Source of the DNA: Dendrophyllia cribrosa
Lineage: Eukaryota; Cnidaria; Anthozoa; Scleractinia; Dendrophylliidae
Direction of reading: 5' to 3'
Assembly (NCBI GenBank): GCA_024195265.1
Contig: JAJLRJ010000009.1
Span: 7,630,291-7,694,290, forward strand
DNA: 64,000 bases
The notes beneath the pieces were generated by a model. The model did not search any database. It was not told the origin of the DNA and saw only the letters and a list, made by a program, of their open reading frames with translations. Positions 37,401-48,200 of this stretch are shown one piece after another (positions within the stretch are counted from its first letter, which is position 1; each line of letters starts with the position of its first letter). The translations under genes and the position numbers were made by a program.

Positions 37401-40400
37401 AATACACGAAGCGTAAAATGAGTTTATTCCATTTGGGTAAATTCTTTTATTGCCCTTTGCCTCATTAAAATCCCAACAAACTACATATTTTCTGAAAGCT
37501 AAATAAGTAAAGATTACGAAAACGTATTCATTTTAAGAAAAACAATTTCATGCGTTTAGAATAGCAAGTGATTTCAAAAAGTACATCTTTCACAAAATTA
37601 AGTTCTGCTCCAGCAGGAAATGATCTAAAGAAAGAAATGAACATCACACTAAGTACCTTTGTCTAAAAAAATAGTGTCAAAGAATTTGATAACTTGATCT
37701 GCATGTGGTTCAATTTATTTTCACGTTTGAAAGACATCCATTCCTCTGCATTTAACTGCCCATATCATTTGAACAAAGTCAAACGATAAATATTGGAGAC
37801 CTGGCGTGCGTTTCTCAAAAGTCCTGAAAACTTTTCGGACCCGAAAAGCTGTGTTACGTGCAGAATTTTTACCAATAAAGATTCGGGTTTTGTTGATTTT
37901 GAAAGCTAAGCAATAATCTTACGTTTACTACACAACTTTAGCTGATTTGTGGCTAAAAACTTCAACGCCTTTCGTTAGAAACTACATTTAAAAAATAGCT
38001 TTCGGGCCCGAAAAGTCTTCGGGAGTTTCGAGAAACGCACACCTGGTTTAATTTTTAGATGCTGTAAAATTACAGAGAAACCGTGATCAAAAAATATTCT
38101 TACCTAATTCATGAGTCTGTGACTTTCTAAAGTATGGCAAACAGTCAGCGTATGACCAGCCATGAGCTCCTTGCTTCTCCCAGCGATCATAATCATATGC
38201 GTGACCTCTGATGTACACCATGGCATTCAGAGACGATGATCCACCCCACACCCTCCCCCTAGGTTGGTAGATGCGTCTGTAAAAAAGTTGACAAGATGCT
38301 GTAAAATTGCAAATGTAGGATTAACCTTTTACTCTTGGGAGTCAAACTCAACATGATTAGTCATCAAATTGTATTTGAATAATTGTTGAGTTGTTTGTTC
38401 AAAATTCAAAATCCATTTCAATAAATTCCTGAACATTCCACAGTGAAAGTGGCTGCCTGTAATTTCATAACCACAAGCACATTTTGCACAAGCATGTATG
38501 TTTCTCCCTCATAATCAAAATGTTGGCTGAACCATTTTCACAAGATAGAAAAGTTTAGAATAATTCACTGATAAGAAAGAACCATTTAATAAATTAATAT
38601 TAAAAAAGAAAATTATTCCCATTAATAAGATGCAGCTCTTTGGGTTGAGTATTAAAAGGGCAAGACGAAAGGACAAAACTCTGACTGAATAGGGTGGGGG
38701 TGGGATTAGAGAGAGGAAAAGTGAAGTATGCCTTGGCTCCCCATCCCCACCCCTCCTATTTTTGTTCTTTTGCCTAAAAACGTAGGGTATCTGTTGCTTT
38801 GGCAATTGGTCATTAGCAATTAGGCATTACACATTTGGGCATACGGAACACAATGCAATGCTTTGCTTGAGTCACCGCCAAACAACAGCTTTCCAATGTG
38901 CATTTGCCCAATGCCCAAAGTAACCTTTATTGAATTACATGTAGGTATATATATATGTTGTAGTTCAATTTTATCCTTGGTTCAATTTTCATTTTCCATT
39001 GTTTTATATTCATTATCATAAATTACCATAGAAAAGAACAATACAAAATAAAAATTGAACCAAGGATCATAAAATTGAACTACAACATATATATATTTAT
39101 TGATGTTTAGTTTTCATGGCAATTACCTCTGTCACAGGGGTAAGATAATAAAAGTAAGTCTATCACAACTGCCAGAGCTTCACCTGTTTTCTGTAGCATT
39201 AAGCGACTAAGAGTTTTACTACTCAGGAGCACAAAGATGGCGGCCAAAAATTCAAAGTCTTATTTACACCGTCCAAAAATCAAATCACAAAATATTGTAT
39301 TCGCTATAATTTCCATTAAATCGGCTTATAAGCATTTATCATGCAAAAAAATAACTTTCAGCTGATTCAATTTTCTTTTTTTCACGGCTTATCTGAAATT
39401 GCGTGACACATTTAACCCATTCACACCTGAGGATTTTTACGTTTTTGAGTGATTTTCTGCATACACACGCCCCATAGGATTTCGTGACTGCATATTTGGA
39501 GTTACCATTGAAAGTGCTGCTGTTCTAAAACACTGAAGGCTCGAGTTTACTGGAAACGTCATTGTGACGATCTCATTTTGCTTGCTTGATTTGCAATAAA
39601 GGGTCCAATATGAATTATCTACGATTTTTGGTAAGTTCACAGCCATTTTTCATCTTTAGTAGCTGCCTGGTGAGCATCATTAAGCTTGGAGGTAGTTCAG
39701 AGTCCACTTCTCAATGAAGCGAGTTAGTTGTTGTACTTTGTTTGCGAATTTGGCTCGTTGCTCGTTGAACTGGAAAAATGGCCGCCTGGAAACGAAGCAG
39801 CTTTGGGACTCGACTCTGGATGAATTTCTCGACCTACTGCGGCATATTTTGGAAGTTGCGACCACAGGAGAACACAACAAGCGCGAAATTTCGGCGGTGG
39901 GTCGGAGTGGCTGTGGACTTAGTATAAATATGAAATGTGTGCGGAAAGAAACGAACGCTGTCAAAATTCTTGGCCATTTCCCAGCATGCAGTGCGGTGGT
40001 GATATTGAAAATTGAGGCAAGGTCAGTATGCATTAGAACGAGAGGCTAGAGCTCGGCCCGAGCAACGAATAAGAGCAAAAAAATTCACTGCTAAGCTAGG
40101 ACTAGGACTGAATTTTGCTGTGAATGTTGATTTTTGGGTTTGCCATGATAATTTGAATAAAAAAAACTAAAGGCAAAAATGTGATTTTTGTTGTTTTTCT
40201 ATGACGTTAAAAACGGTAATTTTTGTTATTGTCCAAATTCAAACGCTGATATTCTGCAAAAATCGCTGACTTTTTTGTGTTTATTGGGTATCTCAATTTG
40301 AAAGACTTTCTAGTCAATGCTCACAACTGCTAGTTAAGGCAATGTTCGCACGATTGAGAAAGTTACAATTTTTTAAAGCAGTGGAGTCTTGTATGGGCGG

Positions 40401-41686
40401 TTACGGGCGGTTCAGGTGTCAATGGGTTAAAACCTTTATAAATCGGAAGCAAAACATCGCTAAAACCTGAAAATTTTTGTGAAAGATTAGAACACTGGTA
40501 TCCACATACCACGTTAGAAACAGCTTTGTAGGACATATACATGTACTTTAGATTTTTGAATTTTAATGACGTCATGTGAAAACCAAGAATAAATACATAA
40601 CGGAACCATCTTAAGGGCACAGACTTCACAGGTTTGCTGACCAAACTCATGTACACCTAATTAATTTGACGTCCAGCCTTTCATTGTTTTAGGTCAGGTT
40701 TTTGCTCCATGTGGCTTAGATACAACCAACAACTGGTTACTAATTATAACATTAATGTTCATTCTGATACCCTAGACTCCTACTATTTTTACACTTAAGG
40801 AAACAATAAATTGTTTTAGAAAGGTAACCCAAGGAGAACATGTCGAGTTCCAGATTAAGCAAAAGGTTGGATATACGACAACAGGATCCACTTTATTGTA
40901 CTTCTCGTCAAAAAATATTTTGGGAAACATCTTACTTTTGAATAATCTTTTTAAGAAGTAGCTAATGTTAGTACCTGTTGTCCACAAACTCTTGTGGTTC
41001 TGTCTCGTAATACCAGTTGTATTTTTTATCACAAAGATTATAGATAAGGGCAGCAGGCATGTGGATTTTCCATGTCCAATCTTTAGGACCTGCCTCCAGG
41101 AGTATAACTTTGTTGTCGGGATTTGCTGACAGACGGTTTGCCAGAACACAACCGGCAGATCCTGCTCCACAAATCACATAGTCATGGGTTGAAGAAAACT
41201 TCATGGTGGATTGGAGACACTTTTGATGAAAATTAGGTTGATAGGCTACAGACAAAATAAGAACACTGTTAAAACAAACATACCCAGCTTGCTTGCAGAG
41301 TCTCCTTCGATCTTCCTAGCTATAGAAAAATCTAGGAAGATCGAAGGAGACTCTGCAAGCAGAGTAAAACAAACGTGATGCATAAGCAGAAAGTAATTTC
41401 AGCAATAGATCAAGTTAAGCAAAAGTAATAAAGGATGTTATCATGACAATATGTTAATTTGTGTATTATTACATAATAAATATTATTATTATTATGTGCG
41501 AAGGGGAGAGGAGGCATGTGCCCCTTGCACACACATCATAAACATTTTGCCCTACAAACAAACCAGTGCCTGCTAGCTATGCTGACTATGAAAAAATGTT
41601 CATAAAAGATACTTGCCATTTAGTATATGAAGTGCTAAAGGTAGTCTTCTTTTCAAGGGGCATCTCTTCAGCATCAAGGAAGCCAT
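31450..41686 (-). CDS. CHDH: Choline dehydrogenase-like GMC oxidoreductase, copy B
   Basis: Exons in transcript order: 41686-41617, 41245-40975, 38276-38104, 37154-36649, 35992-35762, 34246-34045 and 31766-31450 (TAG). Lengths match copy A except exon 5, one codon shorter (LSLYR against LLSLYR), giving 589 aa. All family marks are present: [34 protein letters not shown] and SGNLN. Differences from A are scattered single residues: leader Arg and Ala for Ser and Thr, EFV for EFL, AINTP for SINTP, EMYFHQ for DLYVHQ, AHVGS for [13 protein letters not shown] for NAITAYHP. The frame is intact, so both copies could make enzyme. B looks closer to the family consensus at the last site. Head-to-tail orientation with A reflects the tandem duplication. 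Confidence 0.9.
31797..32345 (+). mobile_element. Deleted SINE with inserted foldback
   Basis: The first part keeps the SINE core (GAGCGCCAGTCTGCAGAGCG and the B box GGGTTCGAATCCCGG) but lacks the 5' head and internal sections seen in copy A. Within its tail, 32209-32335 is a hairpin with arms TTATTCAGTG...TAATACGGCTG and CAGCCGTATTAC...GAATAA. An ATT repeat lies at about 32053-32085. Confidence 0.65.
32430..33800 (+). repeat. Expanded tandem array of tRNA-like 71 bp units
   Basis: About 17 direct units (TCTCGTAGCTCAGTGGTTAG...GTGTGTGAACCTAGTAT) have a 71 bp period: seven at 32466-32892 and ten at 33103-33744. Two more units are inverted at 32912-33019, next to a palindromic AT-rich stretch (ACTAGTATACTAGT). 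Every unit carries the pol III A box TAGCTCAGTGG, but only the last continues to a B box (GGGTTCAATTCC, about 33786). Copy A has three units at this site, so the array expanded, or contracted in A, after the duplication. It lies antisense in intron 6 of copy B. Confidence 0.9.
34255..34660. repeat. Dispersed repeat, inverted partner of part of 39225-40590
   Basis: Blocks such as CGATGTTTTGCTTCCGATTT and the TTTGGCCGCCATGTTGG end occur inverted near 40450 and 39240. In the partner the two halves are separated by the 1.0 kb element 39412-40430. Non-coding. Confidence 0.65.
34838..35102. mobile_element. MITE with TACAGT...ACTGTA-type ends
   Basis: The right end ACAGGTTTCATTGTA is the inverse of TACAGTGAAACCTGT, seen at the left end in copy A. 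The left end here is partly lost. GCGGACAACCTCTACTTC lies inside. Probably a Tc/pogo-type non-autonomous element. Confidence 0.5.
36573..36601 (+). repeat. 29 C homopolymer next to exon 4 of copy B
   Basis: It lies about 48 bp downstream of the exon 4 donor in transcript order and is also present, as 17 C, in copy A (17425-17441). Length therefore changed after duplication. Confidence 0.85.
38946..39097. mobile_element. Foldback MITE, 152 bp
   Basis: Arms of about 45 bp starting ATATATATGTTGTAGTTC and ending GAACTACAACATATATAT, including CCTTGGTTCAATTTT against AAAATTGAACCAAGG. Found only in copy B. Confidence 0.8.
39412..40430. mobile_element. TTAA-flanked element, 1.02 kb, piggyBac-like ends
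   Basis: The ends TTAACCCATTCACACCTGA and CAGGTGTCAATGGGTTAA are inverted, and TTAA plus CCC is the usual piggyBac boundary. A plus-strand frame of 111 codons (39714-40049) and an overlapping minus frame are open, but neither resembles a transposase I know. It splits the dispersed repeat found also at 34255-34660. Confidence 0.65.
41280..41364. mobile_element. 85 bp hairpin insertion with 10 bp target duplication
   Basis: The insert is almost entirely one stem: arms 41290-41319 and 41332-41361 are about 30 bp of perfect complement (core GCAGAGTCTCCTTCGATC) with a 12 nt loop. TAAAACAAAC flanks it (41270-41279, 41365-41374). Copy A has no insert. It lies in intron 1 of copy B, about 35 bp upstream of exon 2's acceptor in transcript order. 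Confidence 0.85.
41617..41686 (-). CDS. CHDH: First exon of copy B: mitochondrial-type leader
   Basis: Same 70 nt structure as in copy [15 protein letters not shown]..., ending AATG before GCAAGT. It has two substitutions from A (Ser to Arg, Thr to Ala), both compatible with a presequence. The GC donor is identical in both copies, though recent duplication weakens this as independent evidence. Confidence 0.65.
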
Positions 41687-42252
41687 GATGTAATTCTAAT
41701 CATTTAATCAAAGATCAAAGATCAGTGTTTTTTTTAAGGACTTAACACAATAAAGTTTGGGTTGATTGATTTTACCTGCTGTTGCCAGGGTGTGAAAGGG
41801 AAAGATGAACAAAACCTTAACAATATGAATTATGACACAACAGTATTTAATTTAATAATAATAATAATGATATAAGGGACTATTACCAACCTCATAATAG
41901 CATGAACTTGTCTAAAAACAATGGGTTACAAGTGTTGTACTGGTAAGTTACATAAAAAGTAGACTAAGTGGTCTTGTACATATTTCTACTAGTTGCAATA
42001 TTGTCCCAAAAGGGGGTGATGTATTGCCTGTGACCTACATGTACCATCCTTGAATCTAAAATAAAATATTGAATGACCAGTTGCTTTTTTCCTTTCATCA
42101 AGTTTACACTGAAACACTGAGATTTGGACTTTATGTATAAACATGTACTCTAAATTAAACACAAGAAACACTAATTTGCTGCGAAAAACTTAACTTAAAA
42201 TGCCTAGATATGAGAAATCGAGGTGGGGGGTGGGGTGGCATCCCCCTTCAGA

Positions 42253-42697
42253 CCCCCGGGGGGTACTCAACAAAGTTTTGTACGGGGATGCTCCGCCCCG
42301 AGGTCCAAGCCCTTACCCTTTCAATATACCATTTTTGACAGAAAAGGTACCCCTTTTATATCTTTCATTGAAAATGGTACCTCTTTCATATACCTTTCAT
42401 TGAAAATGGTACCCCTTTCATATAGCCTTTGCGTGCGTCTGTTTAATATATTTTGAAAGGCCTTTTTTATAATACTTAAATTGCAGTTTTCCCTACCTTT
42501 TTTATGCTTCAACTCGTGTTTTCGATACCATTTCCTATTCTTCGTGAAATCCCTACCCTTTCACATACTTCAACTCGTGAAATCCCGACCCTTTCATATA
42601 CCTCCAGCCTCAAAAAGGTACCCCTTTCGGGCAGAGCATCCCTGTTTAGCCAATTATAGGGAGTACACCCCCCCCCCCCCCCCCCCCCCCTCCTGGG
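42253..42697. mobile_element. MITE, 445 bp, 7 bp target duplication, copy B only
   Basis: It begins CCCCCGGGGGGTACTC and ends GGGAGTACACCCCC plus a C run (42668-42690), inverted in outline. CTTCAGA flanks it (42246-42252, 42698-42704) where copy A has one. Inside are repeats of GAAAATGGTACC and TTCAACTCGTG. A shortened relative lies at 53698-54035. Confidence 0.8.
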
Positions 42698-43480
42698 CTT
42701 CAGACTTGTGCCTCCCAGCATTCATTAAAGACCCCTCCACCCCCTTCCTCTACACTCTCGAGTTGCAACATATGGAGCATATAACATGTACATTTAACAT
42801 GCAAGTTGTCTTAAGCCTGGTTCACACTAGTGACATAACGACATAAGAACATGGACATAAAGAAAAGATCAGTTTTTTCCTTATGTCATTATGTTTGTTA
42901 TCATATTCCTGTTATGTCGTTATGTTGCGTTGTTCACAGTGGTGACAAAAAACATCGATATATTAAAGTTGTGTTTTGCGTTTGTGTGACCTCACCATAC
43001 TGTCGCTAGTGTTAACCAAGCTTTACAATGCTCTTCTCTTACAATGGCCTCGTGTGATCTTTGCTTCCCGGATATTTATAAAAGTACAGTTTAATGAACA
43101 GAAAAGTTTAGATGACCTAGGGTACGCTTTTCAGTAGATAGTTTAGGTTTGAGGGGTTTACATCTAAAGAGATAAAGAGCATCAACACTTTATATTTTTC
43201 CACCAAAAGTGTCAGCGCAGTTAAACCACTGACACGAGCACAAGATGTTAGCACGTGACGATCGAACAAGCACACATAAAATATACTTTGGACAAACTTT
43301 GGACTGGATACAACACTGATGTAGGCTATTCCTACAAAACTAAGTTACCTGAGAACGTCACTACTGCAGGGCTGGCATGAAAGAAATATAAGCTAAGTAT
43401 TACATTTTACATACGTTTGAAAGGTCCGCTGAACTGAAAATGTGCAGGAACAGAAAAAATAACGGGAAATGTGGGGCTTT

Positions 43481-45255
43481 TAGGGGAGAATAGAAACTAG
43501 CACCCAAGCCTCGACCGAGTGAATTTTTTTTTAATTGAACGACGGAGATTCAATAATATTTTAGAAAAAAGAACCGAGTAGAAATGATGGAAAGCTTGAA
43601 TTTTATTTCTTGAAATGAAAGAAAAGGGGATGTTCGATTGAAGGAGCTGAAATGCTCTCTTTAGACTGGCATGGCATGACACAAAGCGTGACATGCATGT
43701 GTGGCCTGCCTGTGTTGGTCACGCGAGAGTTCGCTTGAGAGTATGTTCACTTCACACTGATTAACGCGGCAAAGTAAGAGGTCAACTGAGGCTAACTAAT
43801 CAGTTTGAGAGCACCTTTAATTGCTTTCAGAGCATTTCAACTTGGAGTTCACGCCTTTGGACCCCAGTTGAGGCAGGCATCAATATGAACCGTATAGCAC
43901 AACTCTCCAGGAAATCTTTTTCTTTGGTTTCGTGGACAACACAGGGTATTTGACAACCTTATACTCAGAGCTTTTCCCCTGTTATTTTTCAAAAGGAAAA
44001 GCCCTGGGAACAAGAACCAGTTGCTGATATTTAAACTTTTCTAGTTTTCCAGTGCTATAAATTGTGTGGGTTTTTTGCTTGCTTTTCCATAGCCAACGCA
44101 ACTACAGGGACTGAATTTGCACACTGAGCATAGAACGTTTTCGCCTGACGTCACGCTGGTGTACGAAACAAAAGATTTCTCATTATCTTCTATTAGTTTC
44201 TTTTGTTCCATCCATTGTCTTTTAAATCCTCAGGGAATGGCTGCAAACTACCTATAGCACTGAGATGGGGCAGTATTCAAACTGTTTTTTAGTAATTGGG
44301 ACAAGGGGGGGGTGGGCGGGGAGGGTGGACTCCGATATGAAAATGACGGGGGTGCTCGTCGTACCTTTTAGGGGTCAAAATTTGCAGATTGCTACCACTT
44401 AGGGTGCTGAAATCTAAAATGACCATGGTTAGAATTATCGCGGTACCTTTTAGGGTATTGAGCCGAAAAAATACGACAGAATAAGTCTTATGCTGTATAA
44501 AATTGGTACCTCTTGGGAGTAAAAATATGTTTACTGTAAGCCACGTCTATCAAACAAGATTCTGGTACTTTTTAGGGTGTTTTTTGAAATTTTCCGACAA
44601 CCCCCCCCCCCCCCCCCCCCCTGTCCTGGGGTTCAATTCCTACTGTTACCACCCCTACCCCCAGCAACCCCCAGGACAGTCGGCCCTTGTGGCCCAGGGG
44701 TGGGGAGTTGTTCAAGCAGTCTTGTTAGGGGGGTGGGGCAAGTTGAAATAACTACTTGTGCAAAGGCCTATGGGGGCAAAAAAGATGGTGTTGAACCACA
44801 TGTATAAGTCCAGCTACTCTTTGCTGGTATATCTCTTCAATTTGTAAGCGATTGGTTGGAAAAGAGCAAATAGAATTGAACAGTAAGAATTCAATCATGC
44901 ATAACTAATATGATATACCGATTCAGGCAAAATGCAACCCTACTAAGATTTCCCGCCCCCCCCCCCCCCCCCCCCCCCCCCTCTCTCTCTTAATGGGATA
45001 TGTATCCCAAAATAAAGCTACAAATTAGATAGTGTCACCATGAGGTGTATGGTCTAAAACCAATTTCATCTGAACTAGACCTGGGGATCCCATGTAAAAG
45101 TAGCAATCTGAGTGAGTTTAAAGTTAAGGTCCGAAATATGAAAAATTCTAAAATAACTGTTAGTAGCACACACTAGAGATATGCACCTGAGAAGCCACAT
45201 AAATTAATAACTTCTAATTATTTTATTTAATATTGATATTTTTAATTTCATATAG
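43481..45255. other. Spacer between copy B and gene C
   Basis: No exon was identified, though the leader exon of gene C should lie here or further upstream. It holds the second copy of the GGGGGTGCTCGTCG MITE (44328-44622, right end replaced by 21 C) and another C run at 44956-44981. Confidence 0.5.
44328..44622. mobile_element. MITE with GGGGGTGCTCGTCG ends, copy 2
   Basis: Matches 8732-9004 through the left end and body (AATGACCATGGTTAG, ATTCTGGTAC). The right inverted end is degenerate and merges into a C homopolymer at 44601-44621. Confidence 0.75.
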
Positions 45256-48200
45256 CACATAAAATCCACCACTCCAACTTTGTCCATTCAACTTCATTTT
45301 CATCCACCCATGATTATGTCATTGTTGGAGCAGGATCAGCGGGATGTGTTTTGGCGAACCGTCTTTCAGCAAATCCAAGTTCAAGTGTGCTCCTTCTTGA
45401 GGCTGGACCAAAAGACAACGCATGGAAAATTCACATGCCAGCTGCTATGCCATACAACTTAGAAGATGACAGATGCAACTGGTTTTATATGTCAGAGCCT
45501 CAGGAAAACCTGAATAATAGGGTGGTAAAAACTTTTTATTTCAAAGCAAAAAATTTTAAATATACTGATAGTGAAGTCACGGTATTTTAGTTACCCTTAA
45601 GGAAGAAATGGCTTCATTTGAAAACTGAAATAAGAACTGGTCAACCTGACCCTGTTCTGTGTGAATGGTTTCACCTACTAGGAAATTCTGCTTAGTTATT
45701 CATACTTTTATCGCTTCAGATACTACATTTGCATTTAAAAACTCGACAGAAGACAGCAAAACATTGTTCGCTTCTTATTATAATTTGCTAATTTTCATTT
45801 TAAAATGTGAAAAAATAGAAACACCTACATAACATGCTCCAGTTCGAAATTGACATTTATTTAAATTGTATTAGAAGCACCCCCTTTTCAATATTAGTGC
45901 CCCCCCCCCCCCCCCCCCCTTGAGTGCCGCTTTGTTAATAAGTGCCCCTTTTCTAATAAGTGCCCCCCTTGGGTGTGGTTTTGTTAATAAGTGCCCCTTT
46001 CCAATAAGCTCCCTCCCCCCCACTTGAGTGTTCTTTTTAGTGCCTCATATGCCAATAAAAAGGGATCCATTGAGCATGGCTTTCATGCTTGCATGTTTTA
46101 TCAAAGAAAGTGAATTATATTTTAACTATGCAAACCATTGTTACTGTTGGTCTGACTTTGTGAATTGTACATTTTCTGTCAGATTGTTCATTAAAGTGCT
46201 TTTTGATGGTTTTGTCAAAAAGGAAATAAGCTCCCCTCTCTAATACTACACCCCCTCTCCAATAAGCGACCTCCTTTGAGCTACCAACAGTAAATAAGCA
46301 CTCTGGACGCTAAATCGAATCATTACAGTAAGTATGGTCAGTGACCCCCAAACGATTTTTATTCCTTTCAAAAATAGTATTATTAAAATAAAATATTATT
46401 GCCATCTTCTTGCAGGACTGTCTACCATCCAAGAGGTAGAGTGTTAGGTGGATCATCCTCTATAAATGCTATGATTTATGCACGAGGACATGCATTAGAT
46501 TATGACAGATGGGTGAGTGACGGTGCCTCTGGGTGGTCATATGCAGACTGCCTGCCTTACTTCAAGAAATCAGAAACATTTGAACTTGGTAAGTCTGTGG
46601 TCCTATGCTAGACTGTCTGTCCCTGTTAAAGTTGGTAAGACTGTCATCGTATACTAGACTGTCTGTCCCTGATAAAGTTGGTAAGTCTGTGGTCCTTTAT
46701 GGGACATACTGTCTCTGATAAAGTTGGTAAGACTATAGTCCTATGATAGACTGTCTGTTCTGATAAAGTTGGTTCCTCTGTGGTCCTATGTTCATGATAG
46801 ACAGACTGTCTCTGATAAGGTTGTTAGGACTGTGTTCCTATACTAGACTGTCTGTCCCAGATAAAGTTGGTAAGTTTGTGGTCCTTTACTGGACTGTCTG
46901 TCTTTGATATAGTTGGTAAGTCTGTGGTCCTATAATAGACTGCCTCATGGCCGGTCAAGAAAAAGAATTAATCTTAGAAACGTGGTATGACTGTGGTTGA
47001 AAGACAGGTTCTCTCCATTTTATATGTCTTCAAAAACAACGGTCCCATTTGCAGATGGTCTGCCCAATACTTTAAGAAATACTGTACCAGGTCTCAAAAC
47101 GATGAACCCCTCACGTGATTATGTACTTATCATTCATTTTTTGAAGTTAAATCTTACAATAAGAAGCTCATTGAAGGTTTCCCTTCTCAGGTGCCAGTCA
47201 GTACAGAGGAGGTAGCGGCCCACTCCGCGTGTCACGTGGTACGTCCTCCCATCCTCTGCACCAGGCCTTTATCGCTGCTGGCGTCCAAGCTGGTTATCCT
47301 TTCACGGAAGACATGAATGGCTATCAACAGGAGGGAATTGGTCAGCTGAACCGCACTGTACACGGCGGTAAACGTTGCAGTACAGCCACTGCATACCTTG
47401 ATCCTGTGTTACAACGAAACAACTTGTCAATAGAAACAAGGGCAATGGCAAATAAGATTTTGTTTGAAGAAACCAAAGTAGTCGGTATAGAATATCGTGT
47501 TGGAAATACAACAAAATGCGCGCGAGCGTCTAAAGAAGTCATCCTTTGTGGCGGCGTCATAAATTCCCCTCAGCTTCTGATGTTATCGGGTATTGGAGAT
47601 GCGGACGAGTTGAAGATGTTGGGTATACCTATGATGGTAAACTTGCCAGGAGTAGGAAGAAATCTGCAGGATCATGTGCAAGTGTACATACAATTTGTAA
47701 GTGTTTCCTTGTAATCATTTAGTAAAAGAGCAACTATCAAGGTTTACTTAAGCAGGCAACAGAGGCAAGCTTCCCTAATGAATTGCTGCTACACAGACAT
47801 ACACTTGCCGTGAAGAGAGGCGCATGTCTATAAGCACACCTTGAAGACATTGGTTTATTCCTAGGCGTGATAAGCAATAGCCCTACCGCTCCTCCCTTAC
47901 AGCACACTCCCTAGACAAAACAGTCCTCTTGGTTGCATGAAACTGAACCACCCTCGCGACAATAAAAAGCAAAAATGCGAAATTTGAAATTCGATATACA
48001 AGGATATACAGTTTAAAAAAAGCGCTCACGTCGTCTCCAGGACGTTCTCCTCGTTCAAAATACTGCGCAGAGAAACCGGTCCCCCAAACAATTAGACAAG
48101 TCTGAGGAAATACTCCAAGAACCGTGTAGTATTTTCTCACGTAACACACTGCATGATGAAATCTTATAGAATATCGTGTTGGAAGTACAACAGTAATATT

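Larger units (their letters stand above)
31057..43480. repeat. Segmental duplication, copy B
   Basis: Direct-orientation partner of 13097-26532. Insertions seen only here include the expanded tRNA-like array, foldback 32209-32335, the block about 38690-40680, hairpin 41280-41364 and MITE 42253-42697. The target-site duplications of the last two are intact against the empty sites in copy A. Confidence 0.85.
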
